Shown here: piece after piece, positions 35,755-45,506 of the stretch | How the letters are laid out: each line of letters begins with the position of its first letter | Numbering within the stretch: position 1 is the first letter of the stretch | Assembly: GCF_036967205.1 (NCBI RefSeq) | Contig: NZ_CP146022.1 | Coordinates: forward strand, 6,820,001 to 6,884,000 | DNA length: 64,000 nucleotides | Direction: 5' to 3' | Source: Streptomyces sp. Q6 | GTDB taxonomy: Bacteria; Actinomycetota; Actinomycetes; Streptomycetales; Streptomycetaceae | Notes under the pieces: model-generated | Told to the model about the DNA's origin: nothing | What the model saw: only the letters and a program-made list of their open reading frames with translations | Database searches by the model: none | Program-made: the position numbers and the translations under genes

Positions 35755-36261
35755 TTACAGTTCCCGCCGCATGCAGACCCTGACCCACCGGTCCAGGCGG
35801 TGCTCCGCCTCCGCCGAGCGAACGCGGCGCAGGCCCGGTGTGAGCTCGGGCTCGGTGAGCCGGCGGAAGCCGAGACGCTCGTAGTAGGGCGCGTTCCACG
35901 GCACGTCGGCGAACGTGGTCAGGGTGAGAGCGGCCAGGTCCTGGTCGCGCGCGCAGTCGGCGGCGTACGCGACCAGGGCCCGGCCCACCCCGCGTCGCGC
36001 GGCGTCCGGATGCACCGTGACCTGCTCGATGTGGAAGGCGCCTTCGACGGCCTCGCCGACCAGGTAGGCGATCACCGTGCCGTCGTCCTGGACGGCGACC
36101 CAGGCGTGGCCCGCCCGCCGGAACCGCTCCAACGCGCCTGTCGTGGGCGGCTCGTCGTCGGCGACGAGATCCATGCCGACGGTGCGGAAGATCTCCCCGG
36201 CGGCCGTCTCGATGGCCTGGAGGCGGGGGAGGTCGGCGGGCTCGGCGAGACGGATCCTCAT
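35755..36261 (-). CDS. GNAT-family N-acetyltransferase
   Basis: A 168-residue GNAT enzyme. The acetyl-CoA binding motif A is IEQVTVHPDAARRGVGRALV and the final motif is WNAPYYERLGFRRL. The start MRIRLAEPADLPRL is typical; an upstream in-frame extension lacks a ribosome binding site. It is convergent with the FadD-like gene, with only 20 bp between the stops. The acceptor substrate is unknown. Confidence 0.8.
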   Translation of the reverse strand: MRIRLAEPADLPRLQAIETAAGEIFRTVGMDLVADDEPPTTGALERFRRAGHAWVAVQDDGTVIAYLVGEAVEGAFHIEQVTVHPDAARRGVGRALVAYAADCARDQDLAALTLTTFADVPWNAPYYERLGFRRLTEPELTPGLRRVRSAEAEHRLDRWVRVCMRREL

Positions 36262-36331
36262 ACGGTCAGTATCGTCCCGGTGGCGGCCAGCCACCCATCA
36301 CCCGCGTCAACAACCCTGCGGGTCAATACAC

Positions 36332-37025
36332 CTAGGCCCCGCTCGCGATCAGCTCGTCCGCCGGGCTGTTCACCGGCTGCGGCATCCCCGCCAGGTCCAG
36401 GACGAACAGTGGGATGCCGAGTTCGTCCGCGCGCGTGCGGGCCGCGTCCAGGTATCCGGCCAGGGAGAAGTAGACGCAGGCCGCGGACTCCGTCATCGCC
36501 TGGAGCCACAGGCACTCGACGTCGCGCACCGTCGCGGGCCGCACCGACGGCTCGACCTGGGCGACGACACCGCGGGCCGCGAGGCCGATACCGGAGGGCG
36601 GGCGCTGGTCGGCGCGGCGCACCTCCAGGTAGCCGAGCCAGCGCAGATACAGCGCGGCGGCGGTCACCGCGTCGCGTGCGGTGCGGATCGCCACGGGCTG
36701 GAAGGCGGGCCGTGGCGTCGCCGCCGTGCGCGGTAGCGGTATGTGCGAGGGCGTCGGGAGCTGGTCGCCCTGGACCGGGACGCGCAGCACGGTGCCGCAG
36801 TCGCAGCCCAGCTCGGGGCGGGGCCAGCGGTCGCGGCGGCCGCACATCGGGCAGCGCAGGGTGACCCAGTCGTCGGCCCAGGTGCGGTCGCTGACCGGTT
36901 CGGCGGCGGCGCCGCGCAGCAGCGGGGGAGCGACGGGCGCACCGCACGCGCAGGGCAGGACGGGGGGCGACGTACACATGCTCGCGCGTGCAGGCAGGGC
37001 ATTGCACGCGGACCGGCTCGGCCAT
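36332..37025 (-). pseudogene. Zinc-ribbon protein with a frameshift in a homopolymer
   Basis: Translation should begin MAEPVRVQCPACTREHVYVA at ATG 37025, but the frame breaks at a six-base G run (36962-36967, plus strand). The second frame continues PCACGAPVAPPLLRG, then TLRCPMCGRRDRWPRP and CDCGTVLRVPV, keeping all Cys pairs of a multi-zinc-ribbon protein of about 230 residues. Its C-terminal half resembles a restriction-endonuclease-like fold (AARGVVAQVEPS, ECLWLQAMTESAACVYFSL). One extra base, or two missing, explains it. It is either a real pseudogene or an assembly error. Confidence 0.65.
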
Positions 37026-37112
37026 GGTCCACCCCCTCCGCGGCGCGCGTTCCGGATCGACGTCGGTCTCATCATCCACCTTGACGGCCTCCGAGACCCC
37101 CCTCTACATTGC

Positions 37113-37148
37113 TTCCATATAGCAGAACCTAGTTTCCGCATCGTGAAA
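37113..37148 (+). promoter_or_regulatory. Paired operator upstream of gcl
   Basis: Site A is TTCCA-TATAG-CAGAA (37113-37127) and site B is TTCCG-CATCG-TGAAA (37134-37148), exactly 21 bp apart. The same pair, with the same spacing and order, precedes the hyi-glxR operon. It lies 130 bp before the gcl start. An IclR-type regulator such as AllR is a likely binder by pathway analogy. Confidence 0.65.
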
Positions 37149-37278
37149 TTGCACGGTTATCAACGATCGATCAGCGGAGACGGGGACGGAATTCAGAGCT
37201 CGCCGCGGGGCGCGACGGGAGCGCGAATCCGACAGCCGGACAAACAGCAGTCAGTCACAGCAGAAGTCGGGAGCACTC

Positions 37279-39066
<1,788 letters not shown>

Positions 39067-39075
39067 CGCGGACTC

Positions 39076-39137
39076 GACATCACGTCGAAGGGGCGGGTCA
39101 CCGGTGCACCGGTGACCCGCCCCTTCGACGTGATGTC
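39076..39137. terminator. Perfect 62-bp palindromic terminator after gcl
   Basis: Left and right halves (39076-39106 and 39107-39137) are exact reverse complements with no loop bases outside the turn. It begins ten bases after the gcl stop. The half-arm starts GACATCACGTCGAAGGGGCG. No T-tract follows. Confidence 0.85.
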
Positions 39138-39189
39138 AGACCCGGGCGACACCATGCGGCCCACGCGGCCCACGCGGACACGAGTGGAC

Positions 39190-39763
39190 ATGACGCTCGG
39201 CCGGCAGCTGCGGGACGTACGCAAGGGCATTTCCGACGCGGGAGTGGACGAAGCGGTCGCGGGAGTGGACGAAGCGGTGTCCGCTGTGGTTGCCCCCCCA
39301 TACAGGGTGGGCGCGGCGGTAGGCGGCGGGGCGCCAAGGAGAGGGTCCGCCTGCTGGGCGCGGCGCGTGAGGCCGCGGCCCGCGCGGAGCGGTGGAAGGT
39401 CGTGAGGTGGCTCCACGACTCCATCGACTACTCCGAGGAGCGCATCCCTCAGGAGCGAGTTCGAGGAGCGCTACCGCATCTCCCGGGACGGGGCGCGCAA
39501 GGAGCGAAGCCGCGACTTCCTGGCGAGCTCGACGGCAGCCGCGCGCGAATGCCGGGGGGCCGCCGCACAGGAGTTCCTGGGGCGGGGACTCCCGGTTCCC
39601 GCAAGGCGCCGGAGGACCACCCTGGACGCTACGTGATGGGGCCGATGTGCCGGAGGCCGAGATCGGCGAGGCCCTGCGTACGTTCCAGGCCCGTGTCGCC
39701 CGTGTCGAGGTGCTCACCTACAAGGAACTCCTGGACAACGCCCACCGCTCCCTCGGGGGCTGA
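39190..39763 (+). pseudogene. Decayed gene, C-terminus reminiscent of Shedu/DUF4263
   Basis: Three frames in succession carry protein-like sequence: MTLGRQLRDVRKGISDAGVD, then ERWKVVRWLHDSIDYSEERI, then SEFEERYRISRDGARKERSR, and finally EALRTFQARVARVEVLTYKE followed by LLDNAHRSLGG at the stop. The last segment resembles the C-terminal pattern of DUF4263/Shedu proteins (VEVLTYDDLL..A). A well-formed terminator follows, consistent with a former gene. Family assignment is weak. Confidence 0.45.
39237..39278. repeat. 21-bp perfect tandem duplication
   Basis: Positions 39237-39257 are repeated exactly at 39258-39278, duplicating the seven codons for AGVDEAV in the remnant gene. It is likely a slippage event in decaying sequence. 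Confidence 0.8.
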
Positions 39764-39774
39764 GCGAACACAGG

Positions 39775-39808
39775 AGCGCCGAGTTCGGGACCGTCCGAAC
39801 TCGGCGCT
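39775..39808 (+). terminator. Terminator of the decayed gene
   Basis: A perfect 14-bp stem AGCGCCGAGTTCGG / CCGAACTCGGCGCT with loop GACCGT, 11 bases after the stop of the decayed frame. Confidence 0.75.
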
Positions 39809-40151
39809 CTGTCTGGGAGGGTGGTGCCGTCCGACGGCGCGCGACTGGCGAAACATGCATGCGCGCCACCGGACGGAGTCCGTTGTCCCGTGGGGGAGTT
39901 GGCCGGGACCGCGGCGGCGGGGCGACGGTTGCCGGGGGCGTACTGCCTCAGGTCGACAGCGACCCCGGTACCTTCACCACCGCACTGGCTCGCACCTGCC
40001 GCCGCGGTCCCCGCTCGGCGCCGGCGGCTTCGGCCGGCGCAGTCTCCCGTCACCGCCTGGCGCGACCACCCCTCATCCGGGTCGTCCAGGCGGTGCGGGC
40101 TTGCGTGCACGGAGCTGACCTCCCGTCAGGCCCCGTACACGGTCCAGGGGT
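39809..40151. other. Intergenic region before katA, no supported gene
   Basis: About 340 bp between the decayed gene and the 3' end of katA. No frame here has both a ribosome binding site and protein-like composition; nothing is recognised. Confidence 0.45.
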
Positions 40152-41609
40152 TCAGTCCTCGCGCAGGGCGCGGACCGCTTCCTCGACGCGCTTGCCGTAG
40201 TCCGGGTCGGCGGCGTGGAAGTGGGCGAGGTTCTTCTCCACGATGTCGTCGCGCGAGACCTGGGAGAGGCCGCCCGCGATGTTCGCGACCAGGCGTCCCT
40301 TCTCGTCCTCGGACATCAGGCGGTACAGCTCGCCCGCCTGGAAGAAGTCGTCGTCCTTGGTGTGGGCCGGGGCCTCGTGCGTGCCCGTGTGGCCGGAGAC
40401 CGCGAGCGGCGCGGCGAGCGCGCGGCCGGTCTCGGCGGGGCCGTCGTACGAGTTCGGCTCGTAGTTCTTGCGGGCGCGGTCGTAGGCGTTGGTCGCCATG
40501 AGACCGTCGCGGCCGTAGTTGTTCGCCGTGGTCGCCTTCGGCGCGTTCACCGGCAGCTGGGTGTGGTTGACGCCCAGGCGGTAGCGCTGCGCGTCGGCGT
40601 ACGCGAACAGGCGGCCCTGGAGCATCTTGTCCGGCGAGGGGCCGATGCCGGGAACGAAGTTGTTCGGGGAGAACGCGGCCTGTTCGACCTCGGCGAAGAC
40701 GTTGTCCGGGTTGCGGTCGAGGACCAGGCGGCCCACGCGCTGCAACGGGTAGTCCTTGTGCGGCCACACCTTGGTCAGGTCGAACGGGTTGAAGCGGTAC
40801 TCGGCCGCCTCGGCCGCCGGCATGATCTGCACGTACAGCGTCCAGGACGGGTTCACCCCGCGCTCGATGGCCTGCAACAGGTCCGTCTGGTGCGAGTTGG
40901 CGTCCTTGCCGGCGAGCTCGGCGCCCTGCTCGGCGGAGAGCGAGCGGATGCCCTGGTTCGTCTTGAAGTGGTACTTCACGAAGAAGGCTTCGCCCTGCTC
41001 GTTCGTCCACTGGTAGGTGTGCGAGCCGTAGCCGTTCATGTGGCGGTACGACGCCGGGATGCCGCGGTCGCCCATCAGCCAGGTCACCTGGTGCGTCGCC
41101 TCGGGGGCGTGCGCCCAGAAGTCCCAGACGTTCTCCGGCTCCTGCTTGCCCGTGAACGGGTCGCGCTTCTGAGAGTGGATGAAGTCGGGGAACTTCAGCG
41201 GGTCCTTGATGAAGAAGACCGGGGTGTTGTTGCCGACGAGGTCGTAGTTGCCCTCTTCGGTGTAGAACTTCACGGCGAAGCCGCGCGGGTCACGGACGGC
41301 GTCCGCGCCACCGAGGTTGTCAGCCACCGTCGAGAAGCGCAGGAAGAGCTCGGTGCGCTTGCCGATCGCGGAGAGGAAGTCGGCGTACGTGTAGCCGGTG
41401 ACGTCGTCCGTCACCTCGAAGTAGCCGTACGCGCCGGAACCGCGGGCGTGCACCACGCGCTCCGGGATGCGCTCGCGGTTGAAGCGGGCGAGCTTCTCCA
41501 GGAGGTGCTGGTCCTGGAGGAGGAGCGGGCCGCCGCTGCCGGCGGTGGCGGAGTTCTGGTTGTCGGCGACAGGGGCGCCGGACTCGGTCGTGAGCACACG
41601 CTTCGGCAT
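40152..41609 (-). CDS. katA: Monofunctional heme catalase
   Basis: A 485-residue small-subunit catalase of clade 3 type. The distal His54 lies in [12 protein letters not shown], the catalytic Asn in [13 protein letters not shown], and the proximal heme Tyr in [17 protein letters not shown]. It removes hydrogen peroxide. Its promoter shares an 18-bp operator and -35 arrangement with the uricase operon, so it is probably co-induced with uricase, which makes peroxide. It lies downstream of glxR on the same strand but has its own promoter. Confidence 0.95.
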   Translation of the reverse strand: MPKRVLTTESGAPVADNQNSATAGSGGPLLLQDQHLLEKLARFNRERIPERVVHARGSGAYGYFEVTDDVTGYTYADFLSAIGKRTELFLRFSTVADNLGGADAVRDPRGFAVKFYTEEGNYDLVGNNTPVFFIKDPLKFPDFIHSQKRDPFTGKQEPENVWDFWAHAPEATHQVTWLMGDRGIPASYRHMNGYGSHTYQWTNEQGEAFFVKYHFKTNQGIRSLSAEQGAELAGKDANSHQTDLLQAIERGVNPSWTLYVQIMPAAEAAEYRFNPFDLTKVWPHKDYPLQRVGRLVLDRNPDNVFAEVEQAAFSPNNFVPGIGPSPDKMLQGRLFAYADAQRYRLGVNHTQLPVNAPKATTANNYGRDGLMATNAYDRARKNYEPNSYDGPAETGRALAAPLAVSGHTGTHEAPAHTKDDDFFQAGELYRLMSEDEKGRLVANIAGGLSQVSRDDIVEKNLAHFHAADPDYGKRVEEAVRALRED

Positions 41610-41676
41610 TGTTTGGAGGCGACCTTCCGTGCAGTGGCTGCTGACGATGGGGGCATCTACAGAGGCAGTGGAGTGG

Positions 41677-41718
41677 AGCGTAGGGACCCCTGAACTGCTA
41701 CGTCAACAGTTTGTTGAA
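41677..41718 (-). promoter_or_regulatory. katA promoter with palindromic operator
   Basis: On the minus strand the operator TTCAACAAACTGTTGACG (41718-41701) contains the perfect repeat TCAACA-N3-TGTTGA, and its last six bases are the -35 box TTGACG. The -10 box TACGCT follows after 18 bp (41682-41677). The layout is the same as at uraD. Confidence 0.75.
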
Positions 41719-41816
41719 GTTGTTGGGAGTCGGGAGGTGGTTCCGGGCCGCGGCGACGCCTGGGCGCGACAGGACAGGTGTCAGCGCCACCGCGGCCCGG
41801 AGTCGTGGGGGTCGCT

Positions 41817-42713
41817 CTAGGCGACCTGGTTGCCCGAGAGGCGCTCGACGGAGCGCAGCAGGGCCGAGTGGTCGAGGCCGCCGTCGCCCTGGGCGCGCAG
41901 CGAGGCGACGAGCTGGGCGACCACGCCGCCGACGGGCAGGGCCGCGCCCACGTTGCGGGCGGCGTCGGTGACGATGCCCATGTCCTTGTGGTGCAGGTCG
42001 ATGCGGAAGCCCGGCTTGAAGTCCCGGTTGAGGAAGTTGTCCTTCTTGCGGGTCAGCACGGTCGAGCCGGCCAGGCCGCCGTTGAGGACGTCGAGCGCGG
42101 CCTTGAGGTCCACGCCGGACTTCTCCAGGAAGACCACGGCCTCGGCGCACGCCTGGATGTTCACGGCGACGATCAGCTGGTTGGCGGCCTTCACCGTCTG
42201 GCCCGAGCCGTGCGGACCGCACAGCACGATGGTCTTGCCGAGCGCCTCGAGCAGCGGCTCGGCCTCGTCGAAGTCGGCCTGCTCACCGCCGACCATGATG
42301 GACAGGACGGCCTCGATCGCGCCGGCCTCGCCACCGGAGACGGGGGCGTCGAGGACCCGGATGCCCTTGTCCTTCGCGGCCTTCGCGAGGTCGACCGAGG
42401 TCTGCGGGGTGATCGACGACATGTCGACGATCAGCGCGCCGGACCGCGCGTTCTCCAGGATGCCGTCGGGGCCGTACGCGATGGCCTCGACCTGCGGCGA
42501 CGCGGGGACCATCGTCACGATGACATCGGCGTCGCGGACGGCCTCGGCGATCGACTTCGCGGCGGTGCCGCCGGCCGCGGCGAGCCGGTCCAGCTTGTCC
42601 TGCTCCAGGGTGAAGCCCGTGACGTCGTAACCGGCCTTGATCAGGTTCTCCGACATGGGCGAGCCCATGATGCCGAGACCGATCCATGCGACCTTGGGAA
42701 GGTTGTTGCTCAT
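41817..42713 (-). CDS. glxR: 2-hydroxy-3-oxopropionate reductase (tartronate semialdehyde reductase)
   Basis: A 298-residue beta-hydroxyacid dehydrogenase that reduces tartronate semialdehyde to D-glycerate with NAD(P)H. The Rossmann motif is VAWIGLGIMGSPMSENL, the substrate-binding segment is DAPVSGGEAGAIEA, and the catalytic Lys is in GSGQTVKAANQLIVA. The gene follows hyi by 54 bp on the same strand, so they form an operon controlled by the paired operator in front of hyi. It acts directly after Gcl. Confidence 0.92.
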   Translation of the reverse strand: MSNNLPKVAWIGLGIMGSPMSENLIKAGYDVTGFTLEQDKLDRLAAAGGTAAKSIAEAVRDADVIVTMVPASPQVEAIAYGPDGILENARSGALIVDMSSITPQTSVDLAKAAKDKGIRVLDAPVSGGEAGAIEAVLSIMVGGEQADFDEAEPLLEALGKTIVLCGPHGSGQTVKAANQLIVAVNIQACAEAVVFLEKSGVDLKAALDVLNGGLAGSTVLTRKKDNFLNRDFKPGFRIDLHHKDMGIVTDAARNVGAALPVGGVVAQLVASLRAQGDGGLDHSALLRSVERLSGNQVA

Positions 42714-42767
42714 GAGGGTGACTCCAAAAGCGTTGGTACGGCGATGAGTTGACGGCCCCGTGCGGGC

Positions 42768-43622
42768 TCAGGCGGCGCGGAACTCGTGCGGCAGCCAGCC
42801 GAAGGACTCGGCGCTCGGGGCGTCGCCCGGCTTGTACTCCAGGCCCACGTAGCCCTCGTAACCGGCCTTCTTCAGCTGGTCGAGCAGCTCGTCCAGCGGC
42901 AGCGATCCGGTGCCCGGCGCACCGCGGCCCGGGTTGTCCGCGATCTGCACGTGCGCCGTCTTGTCGGCGTAGGCGCTGATGACCTGCGGCAGGTCCTCGC
43001 CGTTCATCGACAGGTGGTACAGGTCCATCAGGAACTTGGCGTTGCCGAGGCCGGTCGCCGCGTTCACCTTGTCCACGATCTCGATCGCCTTGGGGGCGCT
43101 CACGATCGGGCACTTCGGCGACTCGGGCTTGTTGAGGGCCTCGATGAGCAGCACGGCGCCGACGCGGTCGGCCGCGCGGGCCGCAAGGACCAGGTTCTCC
43201 AGGGCGAGTTCGTCCTGTACGGCCTCGTCCACGCCGTCGACGCGGTTGCCGTAGAGCGCGTTGAGCGCCTTGCAGCCGAGGGACTGCGCGAAGTCGGCCG
43301 CGACGTCGAGGTTCGCGCGGAACTTCTCGCTCTCCTCGCCGGGGATCGACAGGGCGCCCCGGTCCGGGCCCGGCAGCTGTCCCGCGTAGAAGTTCAGGCC
43401 GGTGAGCTGGACGCCGGCGTCCTTGATCGCGTCGCGCAGGGCGTCGAGCTCGGACCGCTCGGGTACGGGGGCGTCGACCCAGGGCCACCACAGCTCGACC
43501 GCCGTGAAGCCCGCCGCGGCCGCGGCCGCGGGGCGCTCCAGGAGCGGGAGTTCCGTGAAGAGGATCGACAGGTTGACGTTGAAGCGGTGGTCTGCGGCTG
43601 TGCTCGATCCGAAAACGGGCAT
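42768..43622 (-). CDS. hyi: Hydroxypyruvate isomerase-family TIM-barrel protein
   Basis: A 284-residue TIM-barrel sugar-phosphate-isomerase-like protein. Segments such as FNVNLSILFTELPLLERP, FTAVELWWPW, LLIEALNKPESPKCPI and FLMDLYHLSMNGEDLP match Hyi, with the metal-binding Glu and Asp residues present. It interconverts hydroxypyruvate and tartronate semialdehyde. ATG 43622 has GGGAG 11 bases upstream. It is the first gene of the hyi-glxR operon. Confidence 0.9.
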   Translation of the reverse strand: MPVFGSSTAADHRFNVNLSILFTELPLLERPAAAAAAGFTAVELWWPWVDAPVPERSELDALRDAIKDAGVQLTGLNFYAGQLPGPDRGALSIPGEESEKFRANLDVAADFAQSLGCKALNALYGNRVDGVDEAVQDELALENLVLAARAADRVGAVLLIEALNKPESPKCPIVSAPKAIEIVDKVNAATGLGNAKFLMDLYHLSMNGEDLPQVISAYADKTAHVQIADNPGRGAPGTGSLPLDELLDQLKKAGYEGYVGLEYKPGDAPSAESFGWLPHEFRAA

Positions 43623-43674
43623 CGGGGTCGGCGCTCCCTTCCGATGTGGTCTCGTCGGATGTGATCGGGTGAGC

Positions 43675-43710
43675 TTCCGCATTACGGAAGTTCGTTTCTG
43701 CTTGATGGAA
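43675..43710 (-). promoter_or_regulatory. Paired operator upstream of hyi-glxR
   Basis: Read on the minus strand, site A is TTCCA-TCAAG-CAGAA (43710-43696) and site B is TTCCG-TAATG-CGGAA (43689-43675), 21 bp apart. Site B is a perfect palindrome of 17 bp with flanks. Over the 36-bp block, 25 positions match the gcl copy. It lies 53 bp before the hyi start. Confidence 0.7.
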
Positions 43711-43782
43711 GGTTGCCTGCGGTCCGGGGGAGCTGTCAAGAGGGGCTGCCGGAAAACCGCCGATCGGCATTAGGTTGAGCGC

Positions 43783-44046
43783 GTGCGATTGAGAGTGGAG
43801 TTCACGACCGAGCCCTTCGACCTGGACGAGGCACCGCCGCACGCGGTGGTCGCCCGGGACGTCATCCAGGGCGCAGACCTCGACGCGGTGGACGTCGGCC
43901 CCTTCGGCAACACCGCCGAGGGCGAGGCCGACGGTGTGCTCACCGCGGTCGACGCGCTGCTGCGCAAGGCCCTCGCGGCCGGGGCCACCCGGGTCTCGCT
44001 CCAGGTGAATGTGCTCGGCGACGAGTCCGGGGAGGGCGATAAGTGA
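43783..44046 (+). CDS. Small uncharacterised protein, coupled to HTH gene
   Basis: An 87-residue protein (MRLRVEFTTEPFDLDEAPPH at the start, then RKALAAGATRVSLQVNVLGD). Alternation of beta strands and a helix suggests a ferredoxin-like fold similar to thiamine-binding/YkoF-type domains, but this is a guess. It is divergent from hyi and overlaps the next gene by four bases (GTGA), so it probably works with that regulator, perhaps as a ligand-binding partner. Confidence 0.65.
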   Translation: MRLRVEFTTEPFDLDEAPPHAVVARDVIQGADLDAVDVGPFGNTAEGEADGVLTAVDALLRKALAAGATRVSLQVNVLGDESGEGDK

Positions 44047-44429
44047 CCGGGCCCGTTGGTAATGCTTCCGACGCCTCCGACCCCTTCGTCAGGGCGGTCA
44101 AGCCGCTGGTCGACGCCATGGGCGGCGAGATGCTGCCGCCGCGGGAGGCGGGCCAGGACGACGTCGTGCTGAGCTGGGAGGGTGTCGACGTGATAGCCGT
44201 CCGGCTGCCCCAGCTGGCCGACTCGCTCGATCACATCCTGGCGGCCATGGAGCGCAAGGAGGGCAAGCCCCTCGCCGAGCTCGACCGCAGGGAGAAGCAG
44301 GAGGTCGTCCGCGTCCTGGAGGCGCGCGGCGCGTTCTCCGTGCGGCACGGCGTCGAGACGGTGGCCGGCGCCCTCGGCGTTTCGCGCTTCACCGTCTACA
44401 ACTACCTGAATCGTGAGAAGGCCCCCTGA
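44043..44429 (+). CDS. Helix-turn-helix protein with YheO/DauR-like C-terminus
   Basis: A 128-residue protein. The C-terminal 50 residues (LDRREKQEVVRVLEARGAFS, VAGALGVSRFTVYNYLNRE) match the HTH_22 pattern of YheO/DauR regulators, but the PAS-type sensor domain is absent and replaced by a shorter N-terminus (VLSWEGVDVIAVRLPQLADS). It sits 70 bp upstream of the uricase-operon operator and behind its coupled 87-aa partner. That makes it a candidate regulator of the purine genes. A T-rich terminator follows. Confidence 0.7.
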   Translation: MTGPVGNASDASDPFVRAVKPLVDAMGGEMLPPREAGQDDVVLSWEGVDVIAVRLPQLADSLDHILAAMERKEGKPLAELDRREKQEVVRVLEARGAFSVRHGVETVAGALGVSRFTVYNYLNREKAP

Positions 44430-44453
44430 CCTGGGCGAACCTCCGCACCCCCG

Positions 44454-44485
44454 AACCGCCGTCCGTTCACCGGGCGGCGGTTTTT
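44454..44485 (+). terminator. Rho-independent terminator before uraD
   Basis: An eight-pair stem AACCGCCG / CGGCGGTT followed by TTT, about 25 bases after the stop of the HTH gene. It separates that transcript from the uricase operon. Confidence 0.75.
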
Positions 44486-44498
44486 GTCACTCCAAGTT

Positions 44499-44540
44499 TT
44501 CAACAAAGTGTTGACGCCGTGTTTCCGAGGGCGTTAGCTA
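44499..44540 (+). promoter_or_regulatory. uraD-hiuH-pucL promoter with palindromic operator
   Basis: The operator TTCAACAAAGTGTTGACG (44499-44516) ends in the -35 box TTGACG. The -10 box TAGCTA lies 18 bp downstream (44535-44540), 38 bp before the start codon. The operator matches the katA copy at 17 of 18 bases and at the same place relative to the promoter. Confidence 0.75.
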
Positions 44541-44578
44541 TCCGCAGCCCGTCCAGCACAAGGCCACGGAGGCACCCC

Positions 44579-45103
44579 GTGACTTCAGGTTCGTCAGCCA
44601 CGTATCGGGGGCTCACCCGGTTCAACGCCTCGGACGAGAGCGCGGCCCAGGCCGAACTCCACGAGGTGTGTGCTTCATCGGCGTGGGGGAGCAAGATCCT
44701 CGCCCAGCGCCCCTTCGCCACCAGCGAGTCCCTCTTCGAGGCCAGTGACGCCGCGATGGCCGAACTGACCGCCGACGACCTCGCCGAGGCGATGGCGGGA
44801 CACCCGCCGATCGGCCGCCCGAAGCCCGGCGACCCGACCTCGTCCCGCGAACAGCGCGGCATGGCAGGGGCCTCCGAGGAGCTCAAGGCACAGATGCTCG
44901 AACTCAACCTGGCCTACCAGGACCGGTTCGGGCACGTCTTCCTCATCTGCGCCACCGGCGCCACCGGGGAGCAGATGCTCGCGGCGCTCCAGGGCCGGAT
45001 CGGCAACACGCCCGACCAGGAGCGGGAGATCGTCCGCGCCGAACTGGGCAAGATCAACCGCATCCGCCTGACCCGCCTCGTAGAAGAAGGGGACCACGCC
45101 TGA
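44579..45103 (+). CDS. uraD: 2-oxo-4-hydroxy-4-carboxy-5-ureidoimidazoline decarboxylase
   Basis: A 174-residue OHCU decarboxylase, third step of urate conversion to S-allantoin. The catalytic His is in the segment AGHPPIGRPKPGD, and the ligand-binding EELKAQMLELNLAYQDRFGH is typical. The GTG start has GGAGG six bases upstream. It is the first gene of an operon with hiuH, whose ATG overlaps its stop, and pucL. Confidence 0.92.
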   Translation: MTSGSSATYRGLTRFNASDESAAQAELHEVCASSAWGSKILAQRPFATSESLFEASDAAMAELTADDLAEAMAGHPPIGRPKPGDPTSSREQRGMAGASEELKAQMLELNLAYQDRFGHVFLICATGATGEQMLAALQGRIGNTPDQEREIVRAELGKINRIRLTRLVEEGDHA

Positions 45104-45501
45104 TGAGCACCGAGACCACAGCGTCGGTGTCCACGCACATCCTGGACACCAGCATCGGACGCCCCGCCGAGGGCGTCGCCATCTCCCTTGCGGCGCGCGC
45201 CGGTTCGGGCGCCGCGTGGGCCTCGCTCGGCGGCAGCGCCACCGACGCCGACGGGCGCTGCAAGGACCTTCCGGCGCTGCCGGAAGGAACCACCCACGTA
45301 CGCCTCGACTTCGAGACCGAGGCGTACTTCGACACCCAGCAAGCCGATGCGCAGCAGGACGCCCCCGCGAATCGGGACAGCGGCACGACCGGAGCGTTCT
45401 TCCCGGAGGTGGCGATCACGTTCGCCGTCACGCCGGGCGAGCACTACCACGTACCGCTGCTGCTCAACCCGTTCGGCTACTCCGTTTACCGAGGGAGCTA
45501 G
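45103..45501 (+). CDS. hiuH: 5-hydroxyisourate hydrolase
   Basis: A 132-residue transthyretin-like protein that hydrolyses 5-hydroxyisourate, the uricase product. The N-terminal motif VSTHILDTSIGRPAEGVAI and the C-terminal signature YSVYRGS are both present, with an active-site His in the first motif and one in GEHYHVPLLLNP. The start overlaps the uraD stop by one base, and pucL follows after five bases. Confidence 0.92.
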   Translation: MSTETTASVSTHILDTSIGRPAEGVAISLAARAGSGAAWASLGGSATDADGRCKDLPALPEGTTHVRLDFETEAYFDTQQADAQQDAPANRDSGTTGAFFPEVAITFAVTPGEHYHVPLLLNPFGYSVYRGS

Positions 45502-45506
45502 CAGAC

